DNA of 64,000 nucleotides, taken from assembly GCF_015160875.1 (NCBI RefSeq), contig NZ_CP063374.1:2604001-2668000 (forward strand), given 5' to 3'. Of the stretch, positions 33,909 to 42,835 are shown piece after piece. How positions within the stretch are numbered: position 1 is the first letter of the stretch; every line of letters starts with the position of its first letter. Source of the stretch: Streptomyces chromofuscus (GTDB lineage: Bacteria; Actinomycetota; Actinomycetes; Streptomycetales; Streptomycetaceae). The position numbers were made by a program, and so were the translations under genes. The notes below the pieces were generated by a model. It was given only the letters and a program-made list of their open reading frames with translations. It ran no database searches and was not told where the DNA came from.

Positions 33909-33976
33909 GGCGGTCGCCCGCCCGGCGCCGGGGTGCCGCCGCGTCCACCACGGCGGCACCCCGCGGCCTCAGTCCA
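33901..33976. terminator. Nested bidirectional hairpin between ABC exporter and hrdA
   Basis: The inner stem GGGGTGCCGCCG (33930-33941) pairs with CGGCGGCACCCC (33951-33962), 12 bp with a 9-nt loop. An outer 11-bp stem, TGGACTGAGGC (33901-33911) with GCCTCAGTCCA (33966-33976), includes both stop codons. It is a strong candidate for termination in both directions between the convergent genes. Confidence 0.75.
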
Positions 33977-35135
33977 GGTAGCCCCGCAACTGGTCCGCGA
34001 AGGCGTGGTCCCTCAGCTTGTTCAGGGTCTTCGACTCGATCTGGCGTATGCGTTCGCGGGTGACGCCGAAGAGGCGGCCTATCTCCTCCAGGGTGCGCGG
34101 GCGGCCGTCGGCCAGGCCGTAGCGGAGCTGGACCACCTTCCGCTCCCGTTCCCCCAAGGTCGACAGGACGGCGTCCAGGTGCTGCCTGAGCAGGAGGAAC
34201 GCGGCCGACTCGACGGGGCTGGCGGCGTCGCCGTCCTCGATCAGGTCGCCGAGCGCCACGTCGTCCTCCTCGCCGACGGGGGCGTGCAGGGAGACCGGCT
34301 CCTGCGCCAGGCGGAGCACCTCGCTGACCCGCTCGGGCGGGAGGTCGAGATGCGCGGCGACCTCCGCGGGGGTGGGTTCGTAGCCGCGTTCCTGGAGCAT
34401 CCGGCGCTGCACGCGGACCACCCGGTTGATCAACTCGACCACGTGGACGGGGACCCGGATGGTGCGGGCCTGGTCGGCGAGGGCGCGGGACATGGCCTGG
34501 CGGATCCACCAGGTGGCGTAGGTGGAGAACTTGTAGCCGCGGGCGTAGTCGAACTTCTCGACCGCGCGGATGAGGCCGAGGTTGCCCTCCTGGACCAGGT
34601 CCAGCATGGTCAGGCCGCGGCCGACGTACCGCTTGGCGACCGAGACGACGAGCCGCAGGTTCGCCTCGATGAGGCGGCGTTTGGCCATCCGGCCCATGAC
34701 GACCAGGCGGTCCAGGTCCAGGGCCAGTTCGGAGTCCAGGTCGGGGGTGCTGGTCAGCTTCTCCTCGGCGAACAGGCCGGCCTCGACGCGGCGGGCGAGC
34801 TCGACCTCCTCGGCGGCGCTGAGCAGCGGGATGCGGCCGATCTCACGCAGGTACTGGCGGAACAGGTCCGAGGAGGGACCGCCGGTGTCGGCCCGGCCGG
34901 GAGCGGGCGGCTCCACCGGCTCGGCCGGCTCGACGGGCTCCACCGGCCCGGCGGTTGCGGGAGCTCCGTCGGCGTCCGCGGGGTGCTCGACGGCTTCCGT
35001 GGCCTCCGGCGGGTCCGTCTCCGGGTGGAGCGCGACCCGGCTCTGCGGCGGCACGGCCACCAGCACGCCGGTCTCCGCGTCCGGGTCCGCGCCGTCCGTG
35101 GTGGTGTCGGTAGGGATGAGGGTCTGGGTCTGCAC
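33969..35135 (-). CDS. hrdA: Principal-type RNA polymerase sigma factor HrdA
   Basis: A 388-residue group 1/2 sigma-70 factor. After an acidic, Pro-rich N-terminus come region 1.2 ([19 protein letters not shown]), region 2 ([37 protein letters not shown]), region 3, and region 4 with the -35 helix-turn-helix ([20 protein letters not shown]). The GTG at 35135 is preceded by GGAGG at ideal spacing; the frame is open further upstream but without such a site. Its position between two ABC half-exporters and dnaG matches hrdA of S. coelicolor rather than hrdB, C or D. It is a non-essential HrdB paralogue in that species. Confidence 0.85.
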   Translation of the reverse strand: MQTQTLIPTDTTTDGADPDAETGVLVAVPPQSRVALHPETDPPEATEAVEHPADADGAPATAGPVEPVEPAEPVEPPAPGRADTGGPSSDLFRQYLREIGRIPLLSAAEEVELARRVEAGLFAEEKLTSTPDLDSELALDLDRLVVMGRMAKRRLIEANLRLVVSVAKRYVGRGLTMLDLVQEGNLGLIRAVEKFDYARGYKFSTYATWWIRQAMSRALADQARTIRVPVHVVELINRVVRVQRRMLQERGYEPTPAEVAAHLDLPPERVSEVLRLAQEPVSLHAPVGEEDDVALGDLIEDGDAASPVESAAFLLLRQHLDAVLSTLGERERKVVQLRYGLADGRPRTLEEIGRLFGVTRERIRQIESKTLNKLRDHAFADQLRGYLD

Positions 35136-35381
35136 GGGGGCGACCTCCAGGGTGATCGCTGCTGAGGCGTACGGCAGCGCTGCTCGGGGGGCGGAGTCGG
35201 CGGCCTCGCCGCTGTCCGTCCCGTACGCGATGAGCGGAACCGCGGGGGTGAGGGACCCGTGGGGGACGGATCGGCCGCGCTCCGAGGACTCAGGCACCGG
35301 GACCCAGTGTGGGGTAAGACACATCTCCGCCACGAGGGGCGTGCGGTGACTTTTTGCGGTCGACCCGTGACGGCGCGGTCA

Positions 35382-35560
35382 TCCCGGGGCGGTGGGGTGG
35401 CCGTCCCCGAGGCAGTGGGGTGGCCGTCCCCGAGGCGGTGAGGTGACCGTCCCCGAGGCAGTGGGGTGACCGTCCCCGTGGCAGTGGGGTGGCCGTCCCC
35501 GAGGCAGTGGGGTGGCCGTCCCCGAGGCAGTGGGGCGGCCGTCCCCGGGGCGGTGGGTGG
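35382..35560. repeat. 23-bp tandem repeat array
   Basis: About seven to eight copies of GTCCCCGAGGCAGTGGGG plus TGGCC, with single-base variants (TGACC, GCGGTG), run head to tail from about 35382 to 35560. The period is 23 bp, so frames shift each copy. The array lies in the upstream region of hrdA, which starts at 35135 on the minus strand, and downstream of dnaG. Function unknown. Confidence 0.9.
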
Positions 35561-35573
35561 TTGCCCTCGGGGC

Positions 35574-35995
35574 GGCAGGCAGTCACCACCCGCGGGGGCT
35601 TGGCCGTCGGCCCGGGCGCGGCGGGCGTCACCACCCGCGGGGGCGGGGCGGCCGGCCCGCGCGCGGCAGGCAGTCACCACCCGCGGGGGCTTGGCCGTCG
35701 GCCCGGGCGCGGCGGGCGTCACCACCCGCGGGGGCGGGGCGGCCGGCCCGCGCGCGGCAGGCAGTCACCACCCACGGGGGCGGGCAGCAGACCCGCGCGC
35801 GGCAGGCAGTCACCACCCACGGGGGCGGGCAGCAGACCCGCGCGCGGCAGGCAGTCACCACCCACGGGGGCGGGCAGCAGACCCGCGCGCGGCAGGCAGT
35901 CACCACCCACGGGGGCCGGGCGGCAGACCCGCGCGCGGCAGGCAGTCACCACCCGCGGGGGCTTGGCCGTCGGCCCGGGCGCGGCAGGCGGTCGC
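35574..35995. repeat. 45-46-bp tandem repeat array
   Basis: Nine units starting GGCAGGCAGTCACCACCC or GGCGGGCGTCACCACCC follow the 23-bp array; starts lie at about 35574, 35620, 35665, 35711, 35756, 35801, 35846, 35891 and 35937. The first units alternate two types (46 and 45 bp); the later ones are a third, nearly identical type (45 bp). No gene is seen in 35136-36054; the long Arg/Pro/Gly frames here are repeat artefacts. Confidence 0.88.
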
Positions 35996-36054
35996 CACCC
36001 GGAGGGCTTGGCGGTCGAGTCAAGAAGAGGGTGGGGCAGTGGTTCGGGGTGGGC

Positions 36055-37953
36055 TCAGAGGGCCGCTGCGCCGTGTTCGCGGAGGGCCTGGCCGTACTGC
36101 TGGAGTACCCACAATTCGTTCTGCACCGACGCCAGTTGTGCCGGGTCGCCGTTCGTGCCCAGGCGGGTGAGGGTGCTCTGGATGTCCTGGATGCGGCGGT
36201 CGACGGCGCGGCGGCGGACCCAGACCAGTTGTTCTCCCGCGTACGCCTCGTCGACCGTGCGGCGCATGATCGCCTCCACCGCCAGTTCCGTGACCATCGC
36301 GCGGACCGTGTCGTCCGGGGCCGCCTCGCGGACCCCGACCAGGTACTGCTGCGGGTCCCGCGCGCCGTACTCCGCGCCGCCCGCGTCCAGGATGGCCTGG
36401 CGCACGGCGGCGTAGGGCGGGGCCGTGAACTCGTCGACGCCGTACGCGTCGAAGGCCGGGGAGACCAGCTCGGGGCGCTGGAGGGCGAGTTTGAGCAGCT
36501 CGCGTTCGGTGGCGTGGACGGGGTTGCGCAGGTTGAGCGCCGGGCCGGAGTGGACCGGCGCGGCGGGACCGTCGTAGGGCTGCTGCGGTCGGGCCGGCGC
36601 CGGCCCCTTGCCGCCCCGGTCGCGCGCCCAACGGGCCAGCTGCGCCACCCGCTTGACCACGAACTGCGTGTCCAGGATGCCCAGCAGGCCGGCGAGCTGG
36701 ACGGCGACCTCGTGCTGCGCGCCGCTGTTCTTGATGCGGGCGACGATCGGGGCGGCCTCGTCCAGCGCCGCCGCGCGGCCGGCCGGGGTGTCCAGGTCGT
36801 ACCGGCCGACGATCTGGCGCAGCGCGAACTCGAAGAGCGGGGTGCGCGGTTCGACCAGGTCGGCGACCGCCTCGTCGCCCTTCATCAGGCGCAGGTCGCA
36901 GGGGTCCATGCCGTCCGGGGCGATCGCGATGTAGGTCTCGGCGGCGAACTTCTGGTCGTCCTCGAACGCCCGCAGCGCCGCCTTCTGGCCGGCCGCGTCG
37001 CCGTCGAAGGTGAAGATCACCCGGGCCGAGCCGTTGTCCATGAGGAGGCGGCGCAGGATCTTGATGTGGTCGCCGCCGAAGGCCGTGCCGCAGGTGGCGA
37101 TGGCGGTGGTCACGCCCGCGATGTGGCAGGCCATGACGTCCGTGTAACCCTCGACGACCACCGCGCGGCTCGTCTTGGCGATCTCCTTCTTCGCCAGGTC
37201 GATGCCGTACAGGACCTGGGACTTCTTGTAGATCGCCGTCTCCGGCGTGTTGAGGTACTTGGGGCCGTTGTCCGCCTCGTACAGCTTGCGGGCGCCGAAG
37301 CCGACCACCTCGCCGCCGATGTCCCGGATCGGCCACATCAGACGGCCGCGGAAGCGGTCGATGGGGCCGCGGCGGCCCTCCTGGGAGAGGCCGGAGAGGA
37401 GCAGCTCCTTGTCGGTGAAGCCCTTGCCGCGGAGGTGGCGGGTGAGGTGGTCCCAGCCCTGGGGGCTATAGCCGACGCCGAAGTGGACGGCCGCCGACTG
37501 GTCGAAGCCGCGTTCGGCGAGGAAGACGCGGCCGGTCTCCGCCTCGGGGCTGGTGGCGAGCTGCTCGGCGTACCACTCGGCGGCGATCTTGTGGGCCTCG
37601 ACCAGGCGGATGCGTTCGCCTCGCTGGTGGCCGGGGTGGTAGCCGCCCTCCTCGTAGCGCAGGGTGATGCCGGCCTGGGCGGCGAGGCGCTCGACCGCCT
37701 CCGAGAAGGACAGGTGGTCGACCTTCATCACGAAGGTGATGGTGTCGCCGCCCTCCTGGCAGCCGAAGCAGTGGAAGAGTCCCTTGCTCGGGCTGACCTG
37801 GAAGGACGGCGACTTCTCGTCGTGGAAGGGGCACAGGCCCTTGAGGTTGCCGCCACCCGCGTTGCGTAGCTGGAGGTACTCGGACACGACGGCGTCGATC
37901 GGGACCGCGTCCCGTACCGCCTTCACGTCCTCGTCGTTGATCCGTCCTGCCAC
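36055..37953 (-). CDS. dnaG: DNA primase
   Basis: A 632-residue primase that makes RNA primers for replication with the DnaB helicase. The zinc-binding domain has Cys41, His44, Cys62 and Cys65 (CPFHDEKSPSF ... CFGC). The catalytic core with the Toprim segment follows (VVVEGYTDVMACH, FTFDGDAAGQKAA) and the C-terminal helicase-binding domain closes the protein. GTG 37953 is the start. dnaG next to a sigma-70 gene recalls the macromolecular synthesis operon of other bacteria, but here 0.9 kb of repeats separate the two genes. Confidence 0.97.
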   Translation of the reverse strand: MAGRINDEDVKAVRDAVPIDAVVSEYLQLRNAGGGNLKGLCPFHDEKSPSFQVSPSKGLFHCFGCQEGGDTITFVMKVDHLSFSEAVERLAAQAGITLRYEEGGYHPGHQRGERIRLVEAHKIAAEWYAEQLATSPEAETGRVFLAERGFDQSAAVHFGVGYSPQGWDHLTRHLRGKGFTDKELLLSGLSQEGRRGPIDRFRGRLMWPIRDIGGEVVGFGARKLYEADNGPKYLNTPETAIYKKSQVLYGIDLAKKEIAKTSRAVVVEGYTDVMACHIAGVTTAIATCGTAFGGDHIKILRRLLMDNGSARVIFTFDGDAAGQKAALRAFEDDQKFAAETYIAIAPDGMDPCDLRLMKGDEAVADLVEPRTPLFEFALRQIVGRYDLDTPAGRAAALDEAAPIVARIKNSGAQHEVAVQLAGLLGILDTQFVVKRVAQLARWARDRGGKGPAPARPQQPYDGPAAPVHSGPALNLRNPVHATERELLKLALQRPELVSPAFDAYGVDEFTAPPYAAVRQAILDAGGAEYGARDPQQYLVGVREAAPDDTVRAMVTELAVEAIMRRTVDEAYAGEQLVWVRRRAVDRRIQDIQSTLTRLGTNGDPAQLASVQNELWVLQQYGQALREHGAAAL

Positions 37954-37991
37954 GAAATGATTCTACGGGGACGCGGTGACACTCCCGTCGG

Positions 37992-39257
37992 CTACGGGAC
38001 GAGGTCGCCCAGCGGTACGTGCGGGTCTGCCAGGGCGTCCGTGTCCACCCGCGCCCGCGAGCGGATCAGGTTCTGGATCGGCTCTGTGACATCCCACACG
38101 TTCACGTTCATCCCGGCCAGCACCCGGCCCTCCGCGAGCCAGAACGCGACGAACTCCCGCTTCCCGGCGTCCCCGCGGATCAGCACCTGGTCGTAGGAGC
38201 CGGGCGGCGCCCACCCGGAGTACTCCATGCCGAGGTCGTACTGGTCGGAGAAGAAGTAGGGCACGCGGTCGTACGTCACCGGCTCTCCCAGCATGGCCCT
38301 GGCCGCCGCCGGGCCGCCGTTGAGCGCGTTCGCCCAGTGCTCCACGCGGATCCGGGTGTCGAACAGGGCGTGCGGGAAGGCGGCCACGTCACCGGTGGCG
38401 AAGATGTCGGGGTCGGAGGTGCGCAGCCGCTCGTCGACGGCGACGCCGCCGCCGTACGCCCGGTCCGCGATCTCCAGGCCCGCCGCCTCGGCGAGGGCGG
38501 TGCGGGGGGCGGCGCCGATCGCGGCGAGGACGTCGTGCGCCGGGTGCTCCTCGCCGTCGTCGGTGCGGGCGGCCAGCACCATGCCGTCCTGGCCGACGAT
38601 CTCCGTCAGCCGGACCCCGAAGCGGAAGCGGACACCGTGGTCGCGGTGCAGCTCGGCGAAGAGGGCGCCCAGCTCGGGACCGAGCACGCCGTGCAGCGGG
38701 GTCGGCTCCGGTTCGACGACGGTGACCTCCGCGCCGTACTGCCGCGCCGCCGCCGCGACCTCCAGGCCGATCCAGCCCGCGCCGGCGATGACCAAGTGGC
38801 CGTTGTCCCGGCCCAGCGAGTGCAGGACGCCGCGCAGCCGGTCGGAGTGCGCGAGGCGGCGCAGGTGGTGCACGCCGGCCAGGTCGGTGCCGGGGATGTT
38901 CAGGCGGCGGGGCTCGGCTCCGGTGGCCAGCAGCAGCTTGTCGTACCGGACGACGGTGCCGTCCTCGCCGAAGCGGACCGTCTTCGCCGTGCGGTCGATC
39001 GCGTCGACGGTCTGGCCGAGGTGCAGCTCGACGTCGTTCTGCGCGTACCAGGCGGGTTCGTGCACGAAGACGCTGTCGCGTTCCTCCTTGCCGAGCAGAT
39101 AGCCCTTCGACAGGGCCGGGCGTTCGTACGGGTGGTCGCGTTCGTCGCAGATCAGTATGACCCGGCCGTTGAAGCCCTCCGCCCGCAGCGTCTCGGCCGC
39201 CTTCGCGCCGGCGAGCCCTCCTCCGACGATGACGAACGTCTGATCCGCGTCGACCAC
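37992..39257 (-). CDS. FAD-dependent ferredoxin/rubredoxin reductase-like oxidoreductase
   Basis: A 421-residue flavoprotein with two dinucleotide folds: FAD site FVIVGGGLAGAKAAETL at the N-terminus and NAD(P)H site LVIAGAGWIGLEVAAAA near residue 155, then the FAD-closing DPDIFATGDVAAFPHAL and a C-terminal reductase domain with EFVAFWLAEGRVLAGMNV. This is the layout of ferredoxin reductases of the ThcD/BphA4 type, which pass electrons from NAD(P)H to a ferredoxin. GTG 39257 has GAGGAGG just upstream. It sits between dnaG and dgt, as in S. coelicolor. The electron acceptor is unknown. Confidence 0.9.
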   Translation of the reverse strand: MVDADQTFVIVGGGLAGAKAAETLRAEGFNGRVILICDERDHPYERPALSKGYLLGKEERDSVFVHEPAWYAQNDVELHLGQTVDAIDRTAKTVRFGEDGTVVRYDKLLLATGAEPRRLNIPGTDLAGVHHLRRLAHSDRLRGVLHSLGRDNGHLVIAGAGWIGLEVAAAARQYGAEVTVVEPEPTPLHGVLGPELGALFAELHRDHGVRFRFGVRLTEIVGQDGMVLAARTDDGEEHPAHDVLAAIGAAPRTALAEAAGLEIADRAYGGGVAVDERLRTSDPDIFATGDVAAFPHALFDTRIRVEHWANALNGGPAAARAMLGEPVTYDRVPYFFSDQYDLGMEYSGWAPPGSYDQVLIRGDAGKREFVAFWLAEGRVLAGMNVNVWDVTEPIQNLIRSRARVDTDALADPHVPLGDLVP

Positions 39258-39415
39258 TTGATGCCTCCTCGTAAACGTGCCGCCCCGTGCGAGTTCATCG
39301 TCCCGCCATATGCGAGCGTCCCGCACGGAGCGTGATGGGGGAAGAGGGAGTGCCCCGATCAGGCCACGCAGGGTCACCTTCGGGCTCCCACGGGATCACC
39401 CGCGTCGCGCCAGTC

Positions 39416-40717
39416 TCACAGGTGCCCGGTCAGCCTCACGTGCAGCGACCGCGCCGAGGCGTCCGTCAGCGACGCGATCTGGTCGACGATCACCCGTTTG
39501 CGGGCCCGGTCGTCGGGGGCGTGGTCGAACAGGGCGCGGAACTGCGGGTCCAGTCCGTCCGGGGCGCGGGCGGTGAGCGCCTCGGCCAGTTCCGCGACGA
39601 CCACCCGCTGGTCGGCGCGGAGCCGGGCCTGTTCGGCGCGCTGCATGACGTACCGGTCGGCGACCGCCTTCAGCACCGCGCACTCCATCCGGGTCTCGCG
39701 CGGTACGACCAGTTCGGCGCCGTACCTGGTGAGCCGGCCGCCGCCGTACGCCTCGCGGGTGGCTCCCTCGGCCGCCAGGCAGAAGCGGCCGATGAGCTGG
39801 CTGGTGGCGTCCTTGAGGCGGGCCTGGGCGACGGCCGTGCCGTCGTAGCCGTGCGGCCACCACTCCTCGTCGAGGAGCCGGTCGAGAGCGGCGGCGAGTT
39901 CGGCGGGCTCGGTGTCGGCGGGGACGTACCGGCCGACGGCGACCTCGAACACCGCCTGCCGTTCCGGCTCCGCGTGCAGGCAGTTGGGGTCGATGTGCCC
40001 GGCGTGCAGGCCGTCCTCGACGTCGTGCACCGAGTACGCCACGTCGTCCGACCAGTCCATGACCTGGGCCTCGAAGCAGGTGCGGGTGCCGGGGGCGTCC
40101 TTGCGGGCCCAGTCGAACACCGGGCGGTCGTCCTCGTACACACCGAACTTCGGGGAGGCCGGGTCGGTGGGGTGGGCGCCGCGCGGCCAGGGGTACTTGG
40201 TGGCGGCGTCGAGGGCGGCGCGGGTGAGGTTGAGGCCGACGGAGCCCTCCGGGGTGAAGCGTTTGGGCTCGATGCGGGTGAGGAGTCTGAGGGACTGGGC
40301 GTTGCCCTCGAAGCCGCCGCAGTCCTCGGCGAACTCGTTGAGGGCCTGTTCGCCGTTGTGACCGAAGGGCGGGTGGCCGAGGTCGTGCGAGAGGCAGGCG
40401 GCTTCGACCAGGTCGGGGTCGCAGCCGAGGGCCGCGCCCAGTTCGCGGCCGACCTGGGCGCATTCCAGGGAGTGGGTGAGGCGGGTGCGGGGGCTGGGGT
40501 CCCAGGCCGCGCTGCTCGTCCCTCCGGGGGTCACCACCTGCGTCTTGCCGGCGAGTCTTCTCAGTGCGGCGGAGTGGAGGATGCGGGCGCGGTCGCGCTG
40601 GAAGGCTGTGCGGCCGGGGCGTTTGTCGGGCTCGGGGGCCCAGCGTTCGACCGACGTCGGGTCGTAGCCGGGGGGTGGGACGTGGTTCTCCTGCGGCTGC
40701 TGTGCGGTGCCTTCCAT
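39416..40717 (-). CDS. dgt: Deoxyguanosinetriphosphate triphosphohydrolase-like protein
   Basis: A 433-residue HD-domain dNTP triphosphohydrolase. The HD motif [14 protein letters not shown] supplies the metal ligands; earlier RNRXX-like [20 protein letters not shown] and later [17 protein letters not shown] complete the family pattern. It hydrolyses dNTPs to the nucleoside and triphosphate, controlling dNTP pools. Adjacent to dnaG-hrdA in the actinobacterial order. Start ATG 40717. Confidence 0.92.
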   Translation of the reverse strand: MEGTAQQPQENHVPPPGYDPTSVERWAPEPDKRPGRTAFQRDRARILHSAALRRLAGKTQVVTPGGTSSAAWDPSPRTRLTHSLECAQVGRELGAALGCDPDLVEAACLSHDLGHPPFGHNGEQALNEFAEDCGGFEGNAQSLRLLTRIEPKRFTPEGSVGLNLTRAALDAATKYPWPRGAHPTDPASPKFGVYEDDRPVFDWARKDAPGTRTCFEAQVMDWSDDVAYSVHDVEDGLHAGHIDPNCLHAEPERQAVFEVAVGRYVPADTEPAELAAALDRLLDEEWWPHGYDGTAVAQARLKDATSQLIGRFCLAAEGATREAYGGGRLTRYGAELVVPRETRMECAVLKAVADRYVMQRAEQARLRADQRVVVAELAEALTARAPDGLDPQFRALFDHAPDDRARKRVIVDQIASLTDASARSLHVRLTGHL

Positions 40718-40835
40718 GACTCGACAGTAAGCGCAGGGGGTGACAACCGCGTACGCGTCCGCCGGGTCATGTCGTGGGACGGGTGCGGGTCGTGGGGGCC
40801 GGCCGCGCCCCTGGGGACGTGCCCGTTGCGGCGTC

Positions 40836-41618
40836 TCAGGCCGATGCCGGCAGTGGTTGCCGTGCCTCCGTCCTCGACCTCGCCTCCTCGTAACGGGCGA
40901 GGACCAGGCGGGCCATGAGGGGGTGGGCGCCCAGGGGGGCCGCCGCGATGCCCGGTGCTGCCTGCGCGCACTCCGTCGCGAAGCGGCCCGGAGCCGTGAA
41001 GTACGAGGCCAGCACTATGTCGTGGCGGCCCTCGGACCTGAGGAGGCGGATCGCCTCCGGCACCGTGGGGGACGCGGCCGACGCGTAGGCCGGCCGGACC
41101 GGGACGCCCAGGCGGGCGGAGAGCAGCGCCGCCGTGCGGCCCGTGTCGGTCGCGGCGTCGGGGTCGCGGGAGCCGGCCGCGGCGAGGACCACGGCGGACG
41201 GGCGGCGGCCGGACCGTGTCGCGGGGATGCGCAGGCCCGCCTCGGCCAGACGGGCGCACAGGGTGTCCACCAGCAGCGGGTGCGGGCCGAGCGGTGCGGC
41301 CACGCGGGTGCGGGCCGGTGCCGCGGCGGCCATCTCGGGGATGTCCTGCTTGATGTGGTAGCCGCGGCTGAGCAGGAGCGGTACGAGGATCGCCTCGTCG
41401 TCGCCGAGGGCGGCGAGGGTGTCGGGCAGCAGGGGCTCGTTCAGCTCGATGTGGCCCAGCCGCACGCGCAGGCCGGGGCGCAGCTCGCGGATCCGGTCGA
41501 GGAGGGTGTGGACCGTGGCGAGGGTGCGGGGGTCGCGGCTGCCGTGGGCCACCAGGACCAGCGCCGGGGAGCCGGGGCGGCGGTCGGACTCGTCGTGAAG
41601 CGGGAGCAACGCCGTCAT
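40836..41618 (-). CDS. Sirohydrochlorin chelatase family protein (CbiX/SirB-like)
   Basis: A 260-residue two-repeat chelatase. Each half has the fold of a CbiX monomer: [17 protein letters not shown] at the N-terminus (His is the metal-binding residue) with [13 protein letters not shown], then [18 protein letters not shown] in the second half, where the matching His is replaced by Ala. It inserts Fe2+ (or Co2+/Ni2+) into sirohydrochlorin. Siroheme is the cofactor of the NirB nitrite reductase encoded 12 kb away, which fits a role in nitrite assimilation. A GlnR-like site lies just upstream. Confidence 0.88.
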   Translation of the reverse strand: MTALLPLHDESDRRPGSPALVLVAHGSRDPRTLATVHTLLDRIRELRPGLRVRLGHIELNEPLLPDTLAALGDDEAILVPLLLSRGYHIKQDIPEMAAAAPARTRVAAPLGPHPLLVDTLCARLAEAGLRIPATRSGRRPSAVVLAAAGSRDPDAATDTGRTAALLSARLGVPVRPAYASAASPTVPEAIRLLRSEGRHDIVLASYFTAPGRFATECAQAAPGIAAAPLGAHPLMARLVLARYEEARSRTEARQPLPASA

Positions 41619-41651
41619 GAACCGATCGTTGCGCGGCCACGTTGCCGACCC

Positions 41652-41667
41652 GTTGCGCGGGCGTCAC
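41652..41667 (-). promoter_or_regulatory. Candidate GlnR-type half-site pair upstream of the chelatase gene
   Basis: On the minus strand GTGAC-GCCCGC-GCAAC matches the GlnR pattern gTnAC-n6-GaAAC with one change, and another GCAAC follows after a further 6 nt. It ends about 34 nt before the chelatase start at 41618. The assignment is inference from the known consensus; by eye the match is only moderate. Confidence 0.35.
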
Positions 41668-41840
41668 GGGTGTTTTCGTCGGGTTCACCGTGCGGTGGTG
41701 GGAGTGTGTGAGGCCGGGTGACCTGGCCTTACGAAGGCCGGGGTGACAGCGGTCACGCAACCCGGCCGCCTCGCGGAGCGTCTTGTTCGTGTCGAGACCG
41801 ACGGGTCGCCGACGTGTCGGAGCCGACGGGAGGGCATCCC

Positions 41841-42524
41841 ATGAAGATCCGCCGACCGCGTCCGCCGCGCACCCGGGCCGGGCAGCGGCGACTCGTGCAG
41901 GCGCTGCTCGCGGGCTGCGTGCTCGCCCTGGCGCCGTCGACGTGGACGCACGTGACCACGGACGACCGGCTGCGTACGACGGCGGACGCGCCCCGCACCG
42001 ACGTGGCGGTGGTCTTCGGGGCGGGCCTGTGGAACGGCGAGCCGTCGCCGTACCTCGCCCACCGTCTCGACGCGGCGGCCGAGCTGTATCGCGCGGGACG
42101 GGTGGAGGTGGTGCTCGTGAGCGGCGACAACAGCCGTGCGGACTACGACGAGCCGGACGCCATGCGGGCCTATCTCACCCGGCAGGGCGTCCCGGACGCC
42201 CGGATCGTCAGCGACTACGCGGGGTTCGACACGTGGGACTCCTGCGTGCGGGCCCGGAAGATCTTCGGGGTGGACGAGGCCGTGCTGATCAGCCAGGGCT
42301 TCCACATCCGGCGGGCGGTCGCGCTGTGCGAGGCGGCGGGGGTCGTGTCGTACGGCGTCGGGGTGGACGAGCGGCACGACGCGACCTGGTACTACGGGGG
42401 TGTCCGGGAGATCCTCGCGGCGGGAAAGGGCGCCCTGGACGTCGTCTTCAGGCCCGATCCGCGCTTCCTGGGGCCCCGGGAGCCGGGCGTGGAGCGGGCC
42501 CTGGCGGCGGACGGGCAGGAGTGA
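41841..42524 (+). CDS. SanA/YdcF-type DUF218 membrane-anchored protein
   Basis: A 227-residue protein with a basic N-terminus and a membrane or signal segment (LLAGCVLALAPS, about residues 24-40), then the DUF218 fold: VAVVFGAGLWNGEPSPYL, RVEVVLVSGDNS and VLISQGFHIRRAVALCEAAG. SanA-type proteins affect envelope permeability and vancomycin sensitivity. RBS GGGAGGG precedes ATG 41841. It is divergent from the chelatase gene. Confidence 0.82.
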   Translation: MKIRRPRPPRTRAGQRRLVQALLAGCVLALAPSTWTHVTTDDRLRTTADAPRTDVAVVFGAGLWNGEPSPYLAHRLDAAAELYRAGRVEVVLVSGDNSRADYDEPDAMRAYLTRQGVPDARIVSDYAGFDTWDSCVRARKIFGVDEAVLISQGFHIRRAVALCEAAGVVSYGVGVDERHDATWYYGGVREILAAGKGALDVVFRPDPRFLGPREPGVERALAADGQE

Positions 42525-42835
42525 CGGGCCCGACCGAATCTTGACCGGATCTGGTCGGTGAGCTGCGGCTTTCGGGCCGTTCTGAGAACGGGCCGCTGTG
42601 CCGGGGTTGCTCACTCGGGCGTGCGACGAACGGATCGCGCATCTCCGTAGTCACTCCCTCACGGATGGCGTCGCTCGTGGGCCGCGCCACCCGGACCGAC
42701 GACCGCGACGGGTGCCGAAGCGGCCGCGCGGCCGGGTGCCTCACGGCGGCCGGGCCCCGGCGGGGAGATCACCGTCGCGCCCGTGTAACAAGGAGCCGTC
42801 GCGGCACGTAACACGGCGGACGCACGCTGACGTGC
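42525..42835 (+). promoter_or_regulatory. nasA upstream region with GTAACAC...CGCACGCTG element
   Basis: No gene is seen. A hairpin CCGTTC-TGA-GAACGG (42577-42591) may terminate the SanA-like gene. GTAAC at 42808 and CGCACGCTG at 42821 lie 28 and 15 nt before the nasA ATG. The same two blocks at the same distances precede the FAD reductase gene of the nir operon (52480 and 52493). A second GTAAC lies at 42784. This looks like a shared nitrogen-control site, possibly GlnR. Confidence 0.6.

Noticed and set aside
35136..36054. Protein-coding genes between hrdA and dnaG
   Set aside because: All frames are translated tandem repeats; none has a start signal or non-repeat domain.
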